Positions 45,570 through 53,984 of a stretch of 64,000 bases of DNA are shown piece by piece (position 1 is the first letter of the stretch; every line of letters starts with the position of its first letter). The translations under genes and the position numbers were made by a program. This DNA is from Verrucomicrobiota bacterium (GTDB lineage: Bacteria > Verrucomicrobiota > Verrucomicrobiia > CAIQCK01): assembly GCA_026397915.1 (NCBI GenBank), contig JAPLTX010000024.1:95348-159347 (forward strand), in the 5' to 3' direction. The notes under the pieces were generated by a model. That model was given only the letters and a program-made list of their open reading frames with translations, made no database searches and was not told the DNA's origin.

Positions 45570-46300
45570 TCAAGCTCGTCATTAACGGTTCCAAGGGCCG
45601 TATGGGCCAAGCGATCATCGTCTTGGCGAAACAAGATGCGGATTTCAGTGTTGTTGGCGAAGTGGACCTCGGCAACGACATCAACGCCGCCGCCGCGAAG
45701 GCCAACGTCATCATTGACTTCAGTCTCCACGATGCCACGCTCGCCGCAGCGCGGGCGGCGGCGAAAAGCAAGACCGCGCTCGTCATTGGCACGACCGGTC
45801 ACACCGCGGACGAGAAGAAGCAGGTGCTCGGCGTCACGCGCGACATCCCGGTCGTCTGGGCCGCAAACTACTCCACCGGCGTCAACACGCTTTTCTACAT
45901 TACGCGCAAGGTCGCCGAGATTCTCGGCCCCGGTTTCGACCAGGAAATCGTCGAGATGCACCACCGCCTGAAAAAAGACGCGCCGAGCGGCACCGCCGAG
46001 CGGCTCGCGCAGATCCTCGCTGAGGTGAAGCAGAAACAGCTCAAAGAACTCGCCCGCCACGGCCGCGTTGGCATCGTCGGCGAGCGCAGTAACGACGAGA
46101 TTGGCATCCACGCCGTCCGCGGCGGCGATGTCGTTGGCGACCACACCGTCATCTTCGCTGCGCCCGGCGAGCGCGTGGAATTGGCTCACAAGGCCAGCAG
46201 CCGCGAGACGTTCGCGCGAGGCTCGCTGCGCGCCGCGAAATGGATCGTCGGCAAACCGGCCGGGCTTTACGATATGCAGGATGTGCTGGGGCTGAAGTGA
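45566..46300 (+). CDS. dapB: 4-hydroxy-tetrahydrodipicolinate reductase
   Basis: A 244-residue NAD(P)H-dependent reductase, the second step of the lysine branch. It has a glycine-rich nucleotide site (INGSKGRMGQAI), VIGTTGHTADEKK, ANYSTGVNTLF and the catalytic HHRLKKDAPSGTA. The start is the ATG overlapping the dapA stop; the frame extends upstream through dapA without support. Confidence 0.94.
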   Translation: MIKLVINGSKGRMGQAIIVLAKQDADFSVVGEVDLGNDINAAAAKANVIIDFSLHDATLAAARAAAKSKTALVIGTTGHTADEKKQVLGVTRDIPVVWAANYSTGVNTLFYITRKVAEILGPGFDQEIVEMHHRLKKDAPSGTAERLAQILAEVKQKQLKELARHGRVGIVGERSNDEIGIHAVRGGDVVGDHTVIFAAPGERVELAHKASSRETFARGSLRAAKWIVGKPAGLYDMQDVLGLK

Positions 46301-46325
46301 GGCGCATTACGTATTGCGTAACGTG
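46301..46325 (+). repeat. Short period-7 repeat after dapB
   Basis: GGCGCATTACGTATTGCGTA followed by ACGTG is built of near-heptamers (CATTACG, TATTGCG, TAACGTG). It shares TTACGTATT with the inverted repeat at 56523-56550. It fills the dapB-folK gap. Confidence 0.45.
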
Positions 46326-46327
46326 AA

Positions 46328-46825
46328 ATGAAAGCTGGTGTTTCAATCGGTTCGAACCTCGGCAACCGGCTGAAGAACGTGTCGCAGGCCTGCGACTTCC
46401 TGTGCGAACTTTCCACCGACCAGAAGGTCGTCGCAGCGTCCATTTACGAAACCGAGCCGGTTGGTTGCGCGCCGGAAACTCCGTCGTTTCTCAACACGGT
46501 CGTCGAGATCGAGACAGACCTGTCGCCACTGAGCCTCTTGGAACAACTTCAGCAGTTTGAGCAATCTCTTGGCCGGCCGCGCGAGCATAGCCACAACGCG
46601 CCGCGCACGATTGACCTCGACTTGCTCTACTGCGGCGACGTGGTGATGAAGGAGCCGACGCTGACGTTGCCGCACCCACGCCTCCACGAGCGGCGCTTTG
46701 TCCTGCAACCTCTGGCGGAAATCCGGTCCGAGTTGGTCATCCCCGGCCTCGGCAAAACGGTGACGCAGCTTCTGGCGGCTTTGGGCAAGGCCCAGCCGAC
46801 GAAGCTGGCGGCGAAGGGTTGGTAA
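46328..46825 (+). CDS. folK: HPPK: 6-hydroxymethyl-dihydropterin pyrophosphokinase
   Basis: A 165-residue folate enzyme that transfers pyrophosphate to 6-hydroxymethyl-7,8-dihydropterin. It has ISIGSNLGNR-type residues at the start (VSIGSNLGNRLKN), YETEPVG, FLNTVVEIETDLSP and the metal-binding signature HNAPRTIDLDLLY, then PHPRLHERRFVLQPLAEI. The length is normal. It sits between dapB and panB; panB follows after 2 bases. Confidence 0.93.
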   Translation: MKAGVSIGSNLGNRLKNVSQACDFLCELSTDQKVVAASIYETEPVGCAPETPSFLNTVVEIETDLSPLSLLEQLQQFEQSLGRPREHSHNAPRTIDLDLLYCGDVVMKEPTLTLPHPRLHERRFVLQPLAEIRSELVIPGLGKTVTQLLAALGKAQPTKLAAKGW

Positions 46826-46827
46826 AC

Positions 46828-47643
46828 ATGAGCGTCAACGCCTCACGCAAGAAGACCACGACCGCTACAATCCGCGCCATGAAAGGCCGCGAGAAAATCG
46901 TCTCGCTGACGGCTTACGATTTCGTCACCGCCAAGCTGGTGGACGAAGCGGGCGTCCATCTCATCCTCGTCGGCGACTCGCTCGGCATGGTCGTGCTCGG
47001 TTACGACAGCACGCTGCCAGTAACGATGGCCGACATGCTCCATCACACCGCCGCCGTCGCGCGCTCCAAGCCGAAGGCCCTGCTCATCACCGACATGCCG
47101 TTCATGAGCTACCAACGCGGCGTGGACCACGCGGTCAAGAACGCCGGCCGTTTCGTGCAGGAAGCCGGCGCGGAAGGCGTGAAGCTCGAAGGCGGCAGCC
47201 CGCGCATGGCGGAAAAGATCACCGCCATCGTCGAGGCCGGCATTCCCGTTCTCGGCCACATCGGCCTGACACCCCAGAGCGTGCTGGAACTCGGCGGTTA
47301 CAAGATTCAGGGAAAAACCGAAGAAACGGCCAAGCGATTGCTCGACGAAGCCAAGCGCGTGGAAAATGCCGGCGCGTTTGCGATCGTGCTGGAGTGCGTG
47401 CCGGCAGAGTTGGCGAAGACAATCAGCGAGGCGCTTCGCATCCCGACCATCGGCATCGGCGCCGGGCCGCACTGTGACGGACAGATTCAGGTCATCAATG
47501 ACATGCTCGGCCTCGCGACGTGGCCGACCTTCAAGCACGTCAAACGCTTCGCCTCCGTCGGTGACGCCATGCGCACAGCCGTCGCCGCCTACCACGACGA
47601 AGTGCAAAGCGGGAAGTTTCCGACGGCGGAACAGTCGTTTTGA
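46828..47643 (+). CDS. panB: Ketopantoate hydroxymethyltransferase
   Basis: A 271-residue enzyme that adds a hydroxymethyl group from methylene-tetrahydrofolate to ketoisovalerate, the first step to pantothenate and CoA. Motifs are TAYDFVTAKLVDEAGV, VGDSLGMVVLGYDSTLPVT, GAEGVKLEGG, GHIGLTPQS and GIGAGPHCDGQI. The ATG at 46828 is preferred over upstream in-frame codons inside folK. The partner panC is in a separate cluster at 53985. Confidence 0.94.
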   Translation: MSVNASRKKTTTATIRAMKGREKIVSLTAYDFVTAKLVDEAGVHLILVGDSLGMVVLGYDSTLPVTMADMLHHTAAVARSKPKALLITDMPFMSYQRGVDHAVKNAGRFVQEAGAEGVKLEGGSPRMAEKITAIVEAGIPVLGHIGLTPQSVLELGGYKIQGKTEETAKRLLDEAKRVENAGAFAIVLECVPAELAKTISEALRIPTIGIGAGPHCDGQIQVINDMLGLATWPTFKHVKRFASVGDAMRTAVAAYHDEVQSGKFPTAEQSF

Positions 47644-47655
47644 TGGATGGAGTGG

Positions 47656-47734
47656 TGGAGCAATGGAGTATTGGAGTATTGGAGTGTTGAGGAGGATTCC
47701 CATCACTCCAATACTCCACCGCTCCATTACTCCA
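47656..47734. repeat. Inverted repeat of period-8 units between panB and dapL
   Basis: The left arm (47656-47686) is built of TGGAGTAT-like octamers. The right arm (47704-47734) is its complement in about 27 of 31 positions, with a 17-base loop. It fills the gap between two convergent genes and could act as a bidirectional terminator. Similar octamers occur at 61623-61668. Confidence 0.65.
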
Positions 47735-47739
47735 ATCGG

Positions 47740-49002
47740 CTAAAACTCCAGCTTCACATCGCCCAGCCGCCGCTCAATCTCGCCGACCACGCGCGCTTCG
47801 TCAGCAGTGCCTTTGGCGAGGAACGTGACGCTCCAGCGAACGTAGGCGCCGGCGTCATCCCACGGCACCGTGGAAATGAGCTTCTCGGTGATGAGCCACT
47901 GGCTGAAGTCTTCAGCTTTCGCGAACTCCACCGCGTTGTCGCCGACCACGGCGCGTTTCGGGCTGCGCGTGTAGAGGAAAAACGAGCCTTTCGGTTTCTT
48001 CGCTTTGAAGCCGAAGCGGTTCAGCACGCGCACGAGGCGGTTCATGCGGCGCGAGTATTTTGCGGTGATCTTCGCGGTGATCTCCGGGTGATCGAGCGAG
48101 ACAGCGCAGGCTTTTTGGACGGCGAGGAACTGGCCACTGTCGGTGTTGTCCTTCACGTCGCCGTAGGCTTTCACGATGAGCGGGTTGCCGACGACGAAAC
48201 CGAGCCGCCAGCCGGTCATGTTGAAGCCTTTGCTCATCGAGTGCAGCTCGACACCGATATCTTTCGCGCCGGGCGTGGCCAGGAACGAGAGCGGACGCGC
48301 CGGCACGCCGCGTTTCTCGGCGAACACGAGCGCGGCATAGGCGGCGTCGTGGATGACGATGATGTTGTTGGCTTTGGCGAACTCGACAACTTTCGCGAAA
48401 AACTCCGGCGTGGCGCTCGCGCCGGTCGGGTTGTTCGGGTAGTTGATGACCAGCGTCTTGGCGCGGCGCAGCACATCGGCCGGGATGCTATGGAGGTCGG
48501 GCAGAAAGTTGTTCTCCGCCGTCAGCGGCAGGTTATAGACCTCGCCGCCGAGATATTTCGAGTGCGTGCCAAAAACCGGATAGCCGGGCACGGTCATCAA
48601 CGCCACGTCGCCAGGATTGATGAAGCAAGCCGGCAGGATCGAGAGCGCGGCTTTGCTGCCGATGCTGTGGACGACTTCCGACTCCGAGTTGATACCAGTC
48701 ACGCCGCAAACGCGCTCCATCCAGCGCGCGGCGGCCTGTTTGAACTCTGCGCCGCCGTTGTCGGCGTAGCCGCGGTTTTCTGGATTGCGCGCCTCGGCAC
48801 AGAGCGCTTTCACCGATAACGAAAACGCCATCTCGTCCGGCTCGCCAACGCCGAGGTCGAGCAGTTCGACGTCCGGATGCGCGACGGTGGCGGCGCGTTT
48901 GGCGCGTTTGATCTTCTCGAACTTGTAAATGGCGGTGCTTTTGCCGTAGTTCGCCCCGCCGATCCGCTCGGCAAAAAGGTTCTGGATGTAAGATTCGCTC
49001 AT
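47740..49002 (-). CDS. dapL: LL-diaminopimelate aminotransferase
   Basis: A 420-residue PLP-dependent class I aminotransferase. It makes LL-diaminopimelate directly from tetrahydrodipicolinate, bypassing dapC, dapD and dapE. Features are YGKSTAIYKFEKIKRAKR, LDLGVGEPDEMAF, VINYPNNPTGASATPEFF, HDAAYAALVF and the PLP lysine in HSMSKGFNMTGWRLGF. It is convergent with dapFAB-folK-panB, completing a full lysine branch in one locus. A good promoter lies upstream (49037-49065) and an AGCAGG site precedes the ATG. Confidence 0.92.
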   Translation of the reverse strand: MSESYIQNLFAERIGGANYGKSTAIYKFEKIKRAKRAATVAHPDVELLDLGVGEPDEMAFSLSVKALCAEARNPENRGYADNGGAEFKQAAARWMERVCGVTGINSESEVVHSIGSKAALSILPACFINPGDVALMTVPGYPVFGTHSKYLGGEVYNLPLTAENNFLPDLHSIPADVLRRAKTLVINYPNNPTGASATPEFFAKVVEFAKANNIIVIHDAAYAALVFAEKRGVPARPLSFLATPGAKDIGVELHSMSKGFNMTGWRLGFVVGNPLIVKAYGDVKDNTDSGQFLAVQKACAVSLDHPEITAKITAKYSRRMNRLVRVLNRFGFKAKKPKGSFFLYTRSPKRAVVGDNAVEFAKAEDFSQWLITEKLISTVPWDDAGAYVRWSVTFLAKGTADEARVVGEIERRLGDVKLEF

Positions 49003-49036
49003 AGTTCAACCTGCTTTCAGAAAATCAAGGCTGTGG

Positions 49037-49065
49037 AGATTATTCAGACTGCCGCAGCGATGCAA
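49037..49065 (-). promoter_or_regulatory. Sigma70-like promoter of dapL
   Basis: On the - strand, TTGCAT (49065-49060), a 17-base spacer, then TAATCT (49042-49037). It predicts a leader of about 28 bases. Confidence 0.5.
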
Positions 49066-49097
49066 GCGCGGTTCCGTCAGTTCGTCCGCCTCTCGCC

Positions 49098-49125
49098 TTG
49101 ACCCCCACCCCACACGGGCTACACT
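49098..49125 (+). promoter_or_regulatory. Sigma70-like promoter of the first giant kinase
   Basis: TTGACC (49098-49103), a 16-base spacer, then TACACT (49120-49125). A strong GGAGGAAG ribosome-binding site (49138-49145) follows before the ATG at 49151. Confidence 0.55.
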
Positions 49126-49150
49126 GCCGGCAGCTTCGGAGGAAGCTCCA

Positions 49151-52100
49151 ATGACAAATCTGGTCGGCCAAACGCTTGGCGGCTACGCTGTGCTCGAACA
49201 GTTGGGCGCGGGCGGCATGGGGGCGGTGTTCAAGGCCCGCCAGCCGGTGCTCGACCGTGTCGTTGCGCTCAAGGTCATCACGCCACAGGTGGCGCAGGAT
49301 CCAAGCTTCATTGCCCGTTTCCAGCATGAGGCCAAGTCCGCCGCGCGGTTGAACCATCCCAACATCGTCCAGGTCTACGCCGCCGGCGAAGACACCGGCA
49401 CGCACTTCATGGTCTCGGAGTTTGTCGAAGGCGAATCGCTCCATCAGCGGCTCAGCCGCGAAGGGCGCATGGACCCACAGGAGGCGCTGGCCATCTGCGT
49501 CTTCGTGGCCGAGGGGCTGAAGTATGCGTGGGATGAGGCGCAAATCATCCACCGCGACATCAAGCCGGCGAACATTTTCCTCTCCAACAAAGGCGCGGTG
49601 AAGGTCGGCGACCTCGGCCTGGCCAAGAGCGTCGGCAGCAACGCGGGTTCGGCGCTGACCCAGAGCGGCATGACGATGGGCACGCCGCACTATTGCAGCC
49701 CGGAGCAGGCACAGGCGGAGAAGAACATAGATTTTCGCGCCGACATTTACAGCCTCGGCTGCACGCTCTACCACATGCTCAGCGGCAAGAAGCCTTACGA
49801 GGGAGAGACGGAGCAGTCACCGATGTCGGTGATGGTGAAGCAGATTCACGATCCGCCGCCTGCCATCCTGCAAGTGCTGCCAACCTGCCCGATGCCGGTG
49901 GTGTTGTTGCTGAGCAAAATGCTGGTCAAACATCCCAGCGGCCGGCACGCCAGCTACGACGAGTTGATCACCGACATGCGCCGCGTGCATGACATGCTCG
50001 GTCAGCCACAGTCGGTCACGCCGGCCAGTCCATCGTCTGCAGGTGTGGTCACAAAGAAGAAATCACCAGCGATGATTTGGGCGGCAACAGCGACCGTTGC
50101 CGTGTTGTTGGCGGCGGGGTTGTTCATGTGGGCGCCGTGGAAAGATCGTAGCGCCGGCATCCTGCCAGCGCAGCCTCGCGAGGTGGTTGAACAGCGCCGG
50201 CAAGATGCCGGCGGCACGCCGCCGCCCGCCGCCGAGCAAAAGCCGGAGCGAAGAGAAGATCCGAAGCCTCCTGTCGCCGTCCAACCAACAGTCGAGACTG
50301 TTCCAGCCAAGCCATCGGAGAAGAAACCCGAAGCCGTCGCCGAAACCGCGAAGTCTGACGTTCCTGTCACACCATCGGCAACCATGACGACAGCGACAAC
50401 GCCCGTTGAGGAAAAGGCTGCTACCCCTGCGCCAAAAGCTGAGGACACGTTCGTCAAGGATGTCGCTGCACTGCCGCCGGAGCAGCAAGTCGCGCGCGTG
50501 GTTGGCAGACTGAAGGAACTCAACCCGGGCTTCGACGGCAAGGAGACGCACAAAATTGAGAGTGGCGCGGTGACGGAACTGGCGTTCTCCACTGTCGCCG
50601 CCACAGACATCAGTCCGCTCAAGGCGCTGAAGTGGCTGAAGAAACTCGTCATCACTCCGCCAACGGTGAACCAAAAAGGCGCGCTGGCCGACCTCGCTCC
50701 ACTGCAAGGTCTGCCGCTGACGTGGCTCTGGTGCCACAACAACCCCATCGCCGACCTGACGCCGCTGCGGGGAATGCCGCTGACCGTGATGAGTTGCGGC
50801 GGCACCCAAGTGCGCGACCTTGCGCCGCTGGCCGGCATGAAACTGACCGTGCTCAGCTTTAACGACACCGAGGTCAGCGACCTGTCGCCGCTACAAGACA
50901 TGCCGTTGACGGTGCTCTGGTGCAACAACACTAAAGTCACCGATCTCTCACCGCTTCAAGCCATGCCGTTGCAGGAACTGAAGTGCGATTTCGTTCCCGC
51001 CCGCGACGCCACCGGACTGCGCAGCATTAAGACGTTGGCGAAAATCAACGACATGGCGACGGGTGCGTTTTGGATTCGGGTCGGGCCGATTGCCGCGACG
51101 GCTGCAAGCCGGCAGCCTTCTGCCGGAACCGCCACGACATCCGGTGCGCAAAGAACCATGACCACCTCCACCGGTATCGAACTGGTCTGGATTCCGCCGG
51201 GGGAGTTCACGATGGGCAGCACCCCAGAGGAAAAGGCTTGGGCCGTGGCTAATGGATGTGATGAGAAATTCGCGAAGCGTGAAGGCGAACAACGCAAGGT
51301 GACAACCAACCAAGGTTTCTGGTTGGGACGGACAGAAGTGACGGTTGGTCAGTGGAAGAAGTTCACGGATGCCACCGGTTACAAAACCGATGCGGAGAGA
51401 GGAGGTCAAGCTGACAAACGAGAGAACGGCAATTGGCGCGAGCCTGGTTTCGGCTTCAAGCCCAAGGACAACCATCCCGTGAGCTGCATCAGTTGGAACG
51501 ATGCGGTGGCTTTTTGTGAGTGGCTGACCGAGAACGAGAAGAAGGCAGGAAGATTGCCCGTCGGAATGATCTATCGGCTGCCAGCGGAAGCAGAGTGGGA
51601 CCACGCATGTCGTGGGGATGCGCCGACGAAGTTTTGGTGGGGCGACACGCCTGAAGGTGGTGCCCGGCGGTTGAATTGGGCAGGCGCGGGAGGTGGTGTG
51701 GTTCCAGTGGACCACTATGGCGCCCGCGGCCGTAATAGGTTTGGCTTGGCCGACATGCTGGGTAATGTTCGCGAGTGGTGTCTCGATGACATGGATACAA
51801 CAACAGCCCATGAGAATCGCTGGGTCGGCGATCCATCCGCACACCAACTGCGTGGTGGCTCCTGCGCCTCATCTCCGGCCACGGCTCGTTGTGCCTACCG
51901 CGCATTTCTAGCTCCTGATGTCTCGCAGTCATCCAACGGTTTCCGCTTGTGTTGCGGCGTGCCAGAAGGCGGCGGGCAGGCGGTTGGGACTTCGACGACA
52001 ATTCCCACAGCAACAAAAGCGTCACCGCCATCGTCCGCATCCTCGACCATTGGCGCTCAAACAAGCCCCCCGTGGGTCACCTCCACCGGCATGGAACTGG

Positions 52101-53911
52101 TCTGGATTCCGCCGGGCGAGTTCATGCTCGGCAGCACGCCGGAAGAACGGGCATGGGCAGTGTCCAACGGATGTTCGCAGGATTACGTGAGCCGCGAAGG
52201 ACAATCGAAGGCAACGAATCGTCAGGCTTTCTGGCTTGGGCGCACGGAAGTGACGGTAGGACAGTGGAAGCGGTTTGTGAATGCCACCGGTTATGTGACG
52301 GATGCAGAGAAGACCGGTTCGTCCATCGCCCCGGATGAAAGAATCGCAGGAGCCAATTGGCGTGATCCGAAATTTGGTTTCATTCCTGACGACAATCATC
52401 CGGTGTGTTGTGTGAGTTGGAACGATGCGGTTGCATTCTGCGAGTGGCTGACAGAGAACGAGAAAAAGGCAAACAGGTTGCCGGCGGGGATGGTCTGCCG
52501 GCTACCAACCGAAGCAGAGTGGGAATACGCGTGCCGCGCTGGCAAACACACAAAGTTCTGGTGGGGCGATACCGTGGATGGTGGCGAGAAGCGGCTGAAC
52601 TGGAAGGGAAATGGTGATGGATTTGAGTTTGTATCACCGGTGGATCACTACGGCGCGCGCGGGCGGAATAAGTTTGGATTGGCAGACATGTTGGGAAACG
52701 TCCGCGAATGGTGTCTGGACGGTTACGACCCGGCGGGCGCGCATGAAACATTATACAAGGAGAACACAGCGCGGCGGATGCTGCGGGGTGGTTCATTCAA
52801 TCATCCCCCCGGTGTCACACGCTGCGCCGTTCGTGAACATATCAGCCCCACCTTCTCTTACAGCACCCTTGGCTTCCGAGTGTGTTGCGGCGTGCCGGAA
52901 GGCAACGCACAAACGGTTGCAACTTCGACGACAGTTCCCACAACAACAAGAATTTCGCCGCCGACCACCCCACTTCAGGGATCGCTGGCTGGTTCCGGCA
53001 AAGCGATTGTCATCGAAGGGCGTGATCTGGACGCCGGTTTTGAGTTCACCAACACGTCAGCGCCCTACGAACTCCAGGGCACGCTGGCCGTGCCCACCAA
53101 GAAAGATTCCCATCTGCTTGAGGCGCAAGTAATCACCGTCGCTGCCGGTGTTGAGATTCGAGGTGGGACCATTGACATCGGCCGGCGTGGCCAGATCAGC
53201 ATCGAGGGCGCCGCAGGCAAGCCCGCAGTGTTTCGTTCGGTGACGTTTGCGCAGAATCTGAATGGCCACGGCTTCAAGGCCAGAAATGCTGTGTTCGACC
53301 GCTGCAAGTTCGTGAAGACGGGAGGATGGATGAGCTATGCGTCGTCGAAGTGGGAACTCGATTCCTGCCTGCTTTACAAGTGCGCGTTCGCCAGCCTCAA
53401 CGGCGTGAACTACGGGCTGAAGTTCAGTCAGTCGGCGTTTGTCGGGATGAACTTCCCGGAACTGGAACATCGTCGCGAGAAAGGCAAATCGTTCGACCAC
53501 ATGGATCACTTGCGGACGACGTGGAACAAGATTGTCCGGTGTCAATTCGTGGACTGCGAGATTCCACCGACGCTGGTTTGGTGTGCGGAGGAATCGAACC
53601 ACCTCGGCTGCCGTTTTGTCGTCGGCGAGACTTTTGAGTCGCAGCACAAGACCACGGTCGCAGCCTATGTTGCGGACACGGTCGGCAGAACGCCCGACGC
53701 AGCGACCCTCATCGCGCCAGCCGCGAGGGCGAGCGTGGCATTCAACTACGTCAGGCAACCCTTCAGCACGTATCTCCAAGGAAATCACTGCCCGTTGGCC
53801 GACCTTGCTCGCGACATCAAGCTGATGAACTGGCTCTCGTCCCGACCCGCCTCACCTTTCACGGTCCTCTCCGGCGTCAAGACCGTTGCCGGAGCGAGGA
53901 CCGGGCCATAG
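49151..53911 (+). CDS. Giant membrane Ser/Thr kinase with two FGE-like domains
   Basis: A 1586-residue protein. Kinase domain about 10-275: LGAGGMGAV loop, VALKVI lysine, IIHRDIKPANIF, GDLGLAKS (DLG for DFG), GTPHYCSPEQA. One membrane helix at about 306-326. A module with leucine-rich-like repeats at about 434-640 (LPPEQQVARVVGRLKELNP; ISPLKALKWLKKL). Two sulfatase-modifying-factor domains at about 673-935 and 979-1250 (MELVWIPPGEF; GRTEVTVGQWK; LADMLGNVREWCLD). The C-terminus (1277-1586) looks like a beta-helix. The FGE-like domains appear to keep only the second active-site cysteine, so they may bind rather than oxidise. The linkers contain inserted short repeats. Its signal and targets are unknown. 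Confidence 0.88.
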   Translation: MTNLVGQTLGGYAVLEQLGAGGMGAVFKARQPVLDRVVALKVITPQVAQDPSFIARFQHEAKSAARLNHPNIVQVYAAGEDTGTHFMVSEFVEGESLHQRLSREGRMDPQEALAICVFVAEGLKYAWDEAQIIHRDIKPANIFLSNKGAVKVGDLGLAKSVGSNAGSALTQSGMTMGTPHYCSPEQAQAEKNIDFRADIYSLGCTLYHMLSGKKPYEGETEQSPMSVMVKQIHDPPPAILQVLPTCPMPVVLLLSKMLVKHPSGRHASYDELITDMRRVHDMLGQPQSVTPASPSSAGVVTKKKSPAMIWAATATVAVLLAAGLFMWAPWKDRSAGILPAQPREVVEQRRQDAGGTPPPAAEQKPERREDPKPPVAVQPTVETVPAKPSEKKPEAVAETAKSDVPVTPSATMTTATTPVEEKAATPAPKAEDTFVKDVAALPPEQQVARVVGRLKELNPGFDGKETHKIESGAVTELAFSTVAATDISPLKALKWLKKLVITPPTVNQKGALADLAPLQGLPLTWLWCHNNPIADLTPLRGMPLTVMSCGGTQVRDLAPLAGMKLTVLSFNDTEVSDLSPLQDMPLTVLWCNNTKVTDLSPLQAMPLQELKCDFVPARDATGLRSIKTLAKINDMATGAFWIRVGPIAATAASRQPSAGTATTSGAQRTMTTSTGIELVWIPPGEFTMGSTPEEKAWAVANGCDEKFAKREGEQRKVTTNQGFWLGRTEVTVGQWKKFTDATGYKTDAERGGQADKRENGNWREPGFGFKPKDNHPVSCISWNDAVAFCEWLTENEKKAGRLPVGMIYRLPAEAEWDHACRGDAPTKFWWGDTPEGGARRLNWAGAGGGVVPVDHYGARGRNRFGLADMLGNVREWCLDDMDTTTAHENRWVGDPSAHQLRGGSCASSPATARCAYRAFLAPDVSQSSNGFRLCCGVPEGGGQAVGTSTTIPTATKASPPSSASSTIGAQTSPPWVTSTGMELVWIPPGEFMLGSTPEERAWAVSNGCSQDYVSREGQSKATNRQAFWLGRTEVTVGQWKRFVNATGYVTDAEKTGSSIAPDERIAGANWRDPKFGFIPDDNHPVCCVSWNDAVAFCEWLTENEKKANRLPAGMVCRLPTEAEWEYACRAGKHTKFWWGDTVDGGEKRLNWKGNGDGFEFVSPVDHYGARGRNKFGLADMLGNVREWCLDGYDPAGAHETLYKENTARRMLRGGSFNHPPGVTRCAVREHISPTFSYSTLGFRVCCGVPEGNAQTVATSTTVPTTTRISPPTTPLQGSLAGSGKAIVIEGRDLDAGFEFTNTSAPYELQGTLAVPTKKDSHLLEAQVITVAAGVEIRGGTIDIGRRGQISIEGAAGKPAVFRSVTFAQNLNGHGFKARNAVFDRCKFVKTGGWMSYASSKWELDSCLLYKCAFASLNGVNYGLKFSQSAFVGMNFPELEHRREKGKSFDHMDHLRTTWNKIVRCQFVDCEIPPTLVWCAEESNHLGCRFVVGETFESQHKTTVAAYVADTVGRTPDAATLIAPAARASVAFNYVRQPFSTYLQGNHCPLADLARDIKLMNWLSSRPASPFTVLSGVKTVAGARTGP
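50144..50220 (+). repeat. Interspersed inverted-repeat element inside the kinase gene
   Basis: The left part GATCGTAGCGCCGGCATCCT and the right part GCGCCGGCAAGATGCCGGCG face each other across about 25 bases, encoding RSAGILPA ... RQDAGGTPP in frame. A related single arm is at 33345-33371. It lies in the linker just after the membrane helix. Confidence 0.55.
51109..51126 (+). repeat. Short palindrome in a kinase linker
   Basis: CCGGCAG-CCTT-CTGCCGG is a perfect 7-bp inverted repeat in the low-complexity linker before the first FGE-like domain. Confidence 0.35.
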
Positions 53912-53949
53912 TAGAGTGCGGTATTCCCACACAGCCGCCGGATTCCAAC

Positions 53950-53978
53950 CTGACATTTCCGCGCTGGTTCTGTAATGT
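53950..53978 (+). promoter_or_regulatory. Putative leaderless promoter of panC
   Basis: CTGACA (53950-53955), a 17-base spacer, then TAATGT (53973-53978). The -10 box ends six bases before the GTG at 53985, so the mRNA may start at or next to the start codon. Confidence 0.55.
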
Positions 53979-53984
53979 GGCGGC

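Noticed and set aside
47656..47734. A CRISPR array
   Set aside because: Units are only 8 bases long, without spacers, and are arranged as inverted arms; no cas genes are nearby.
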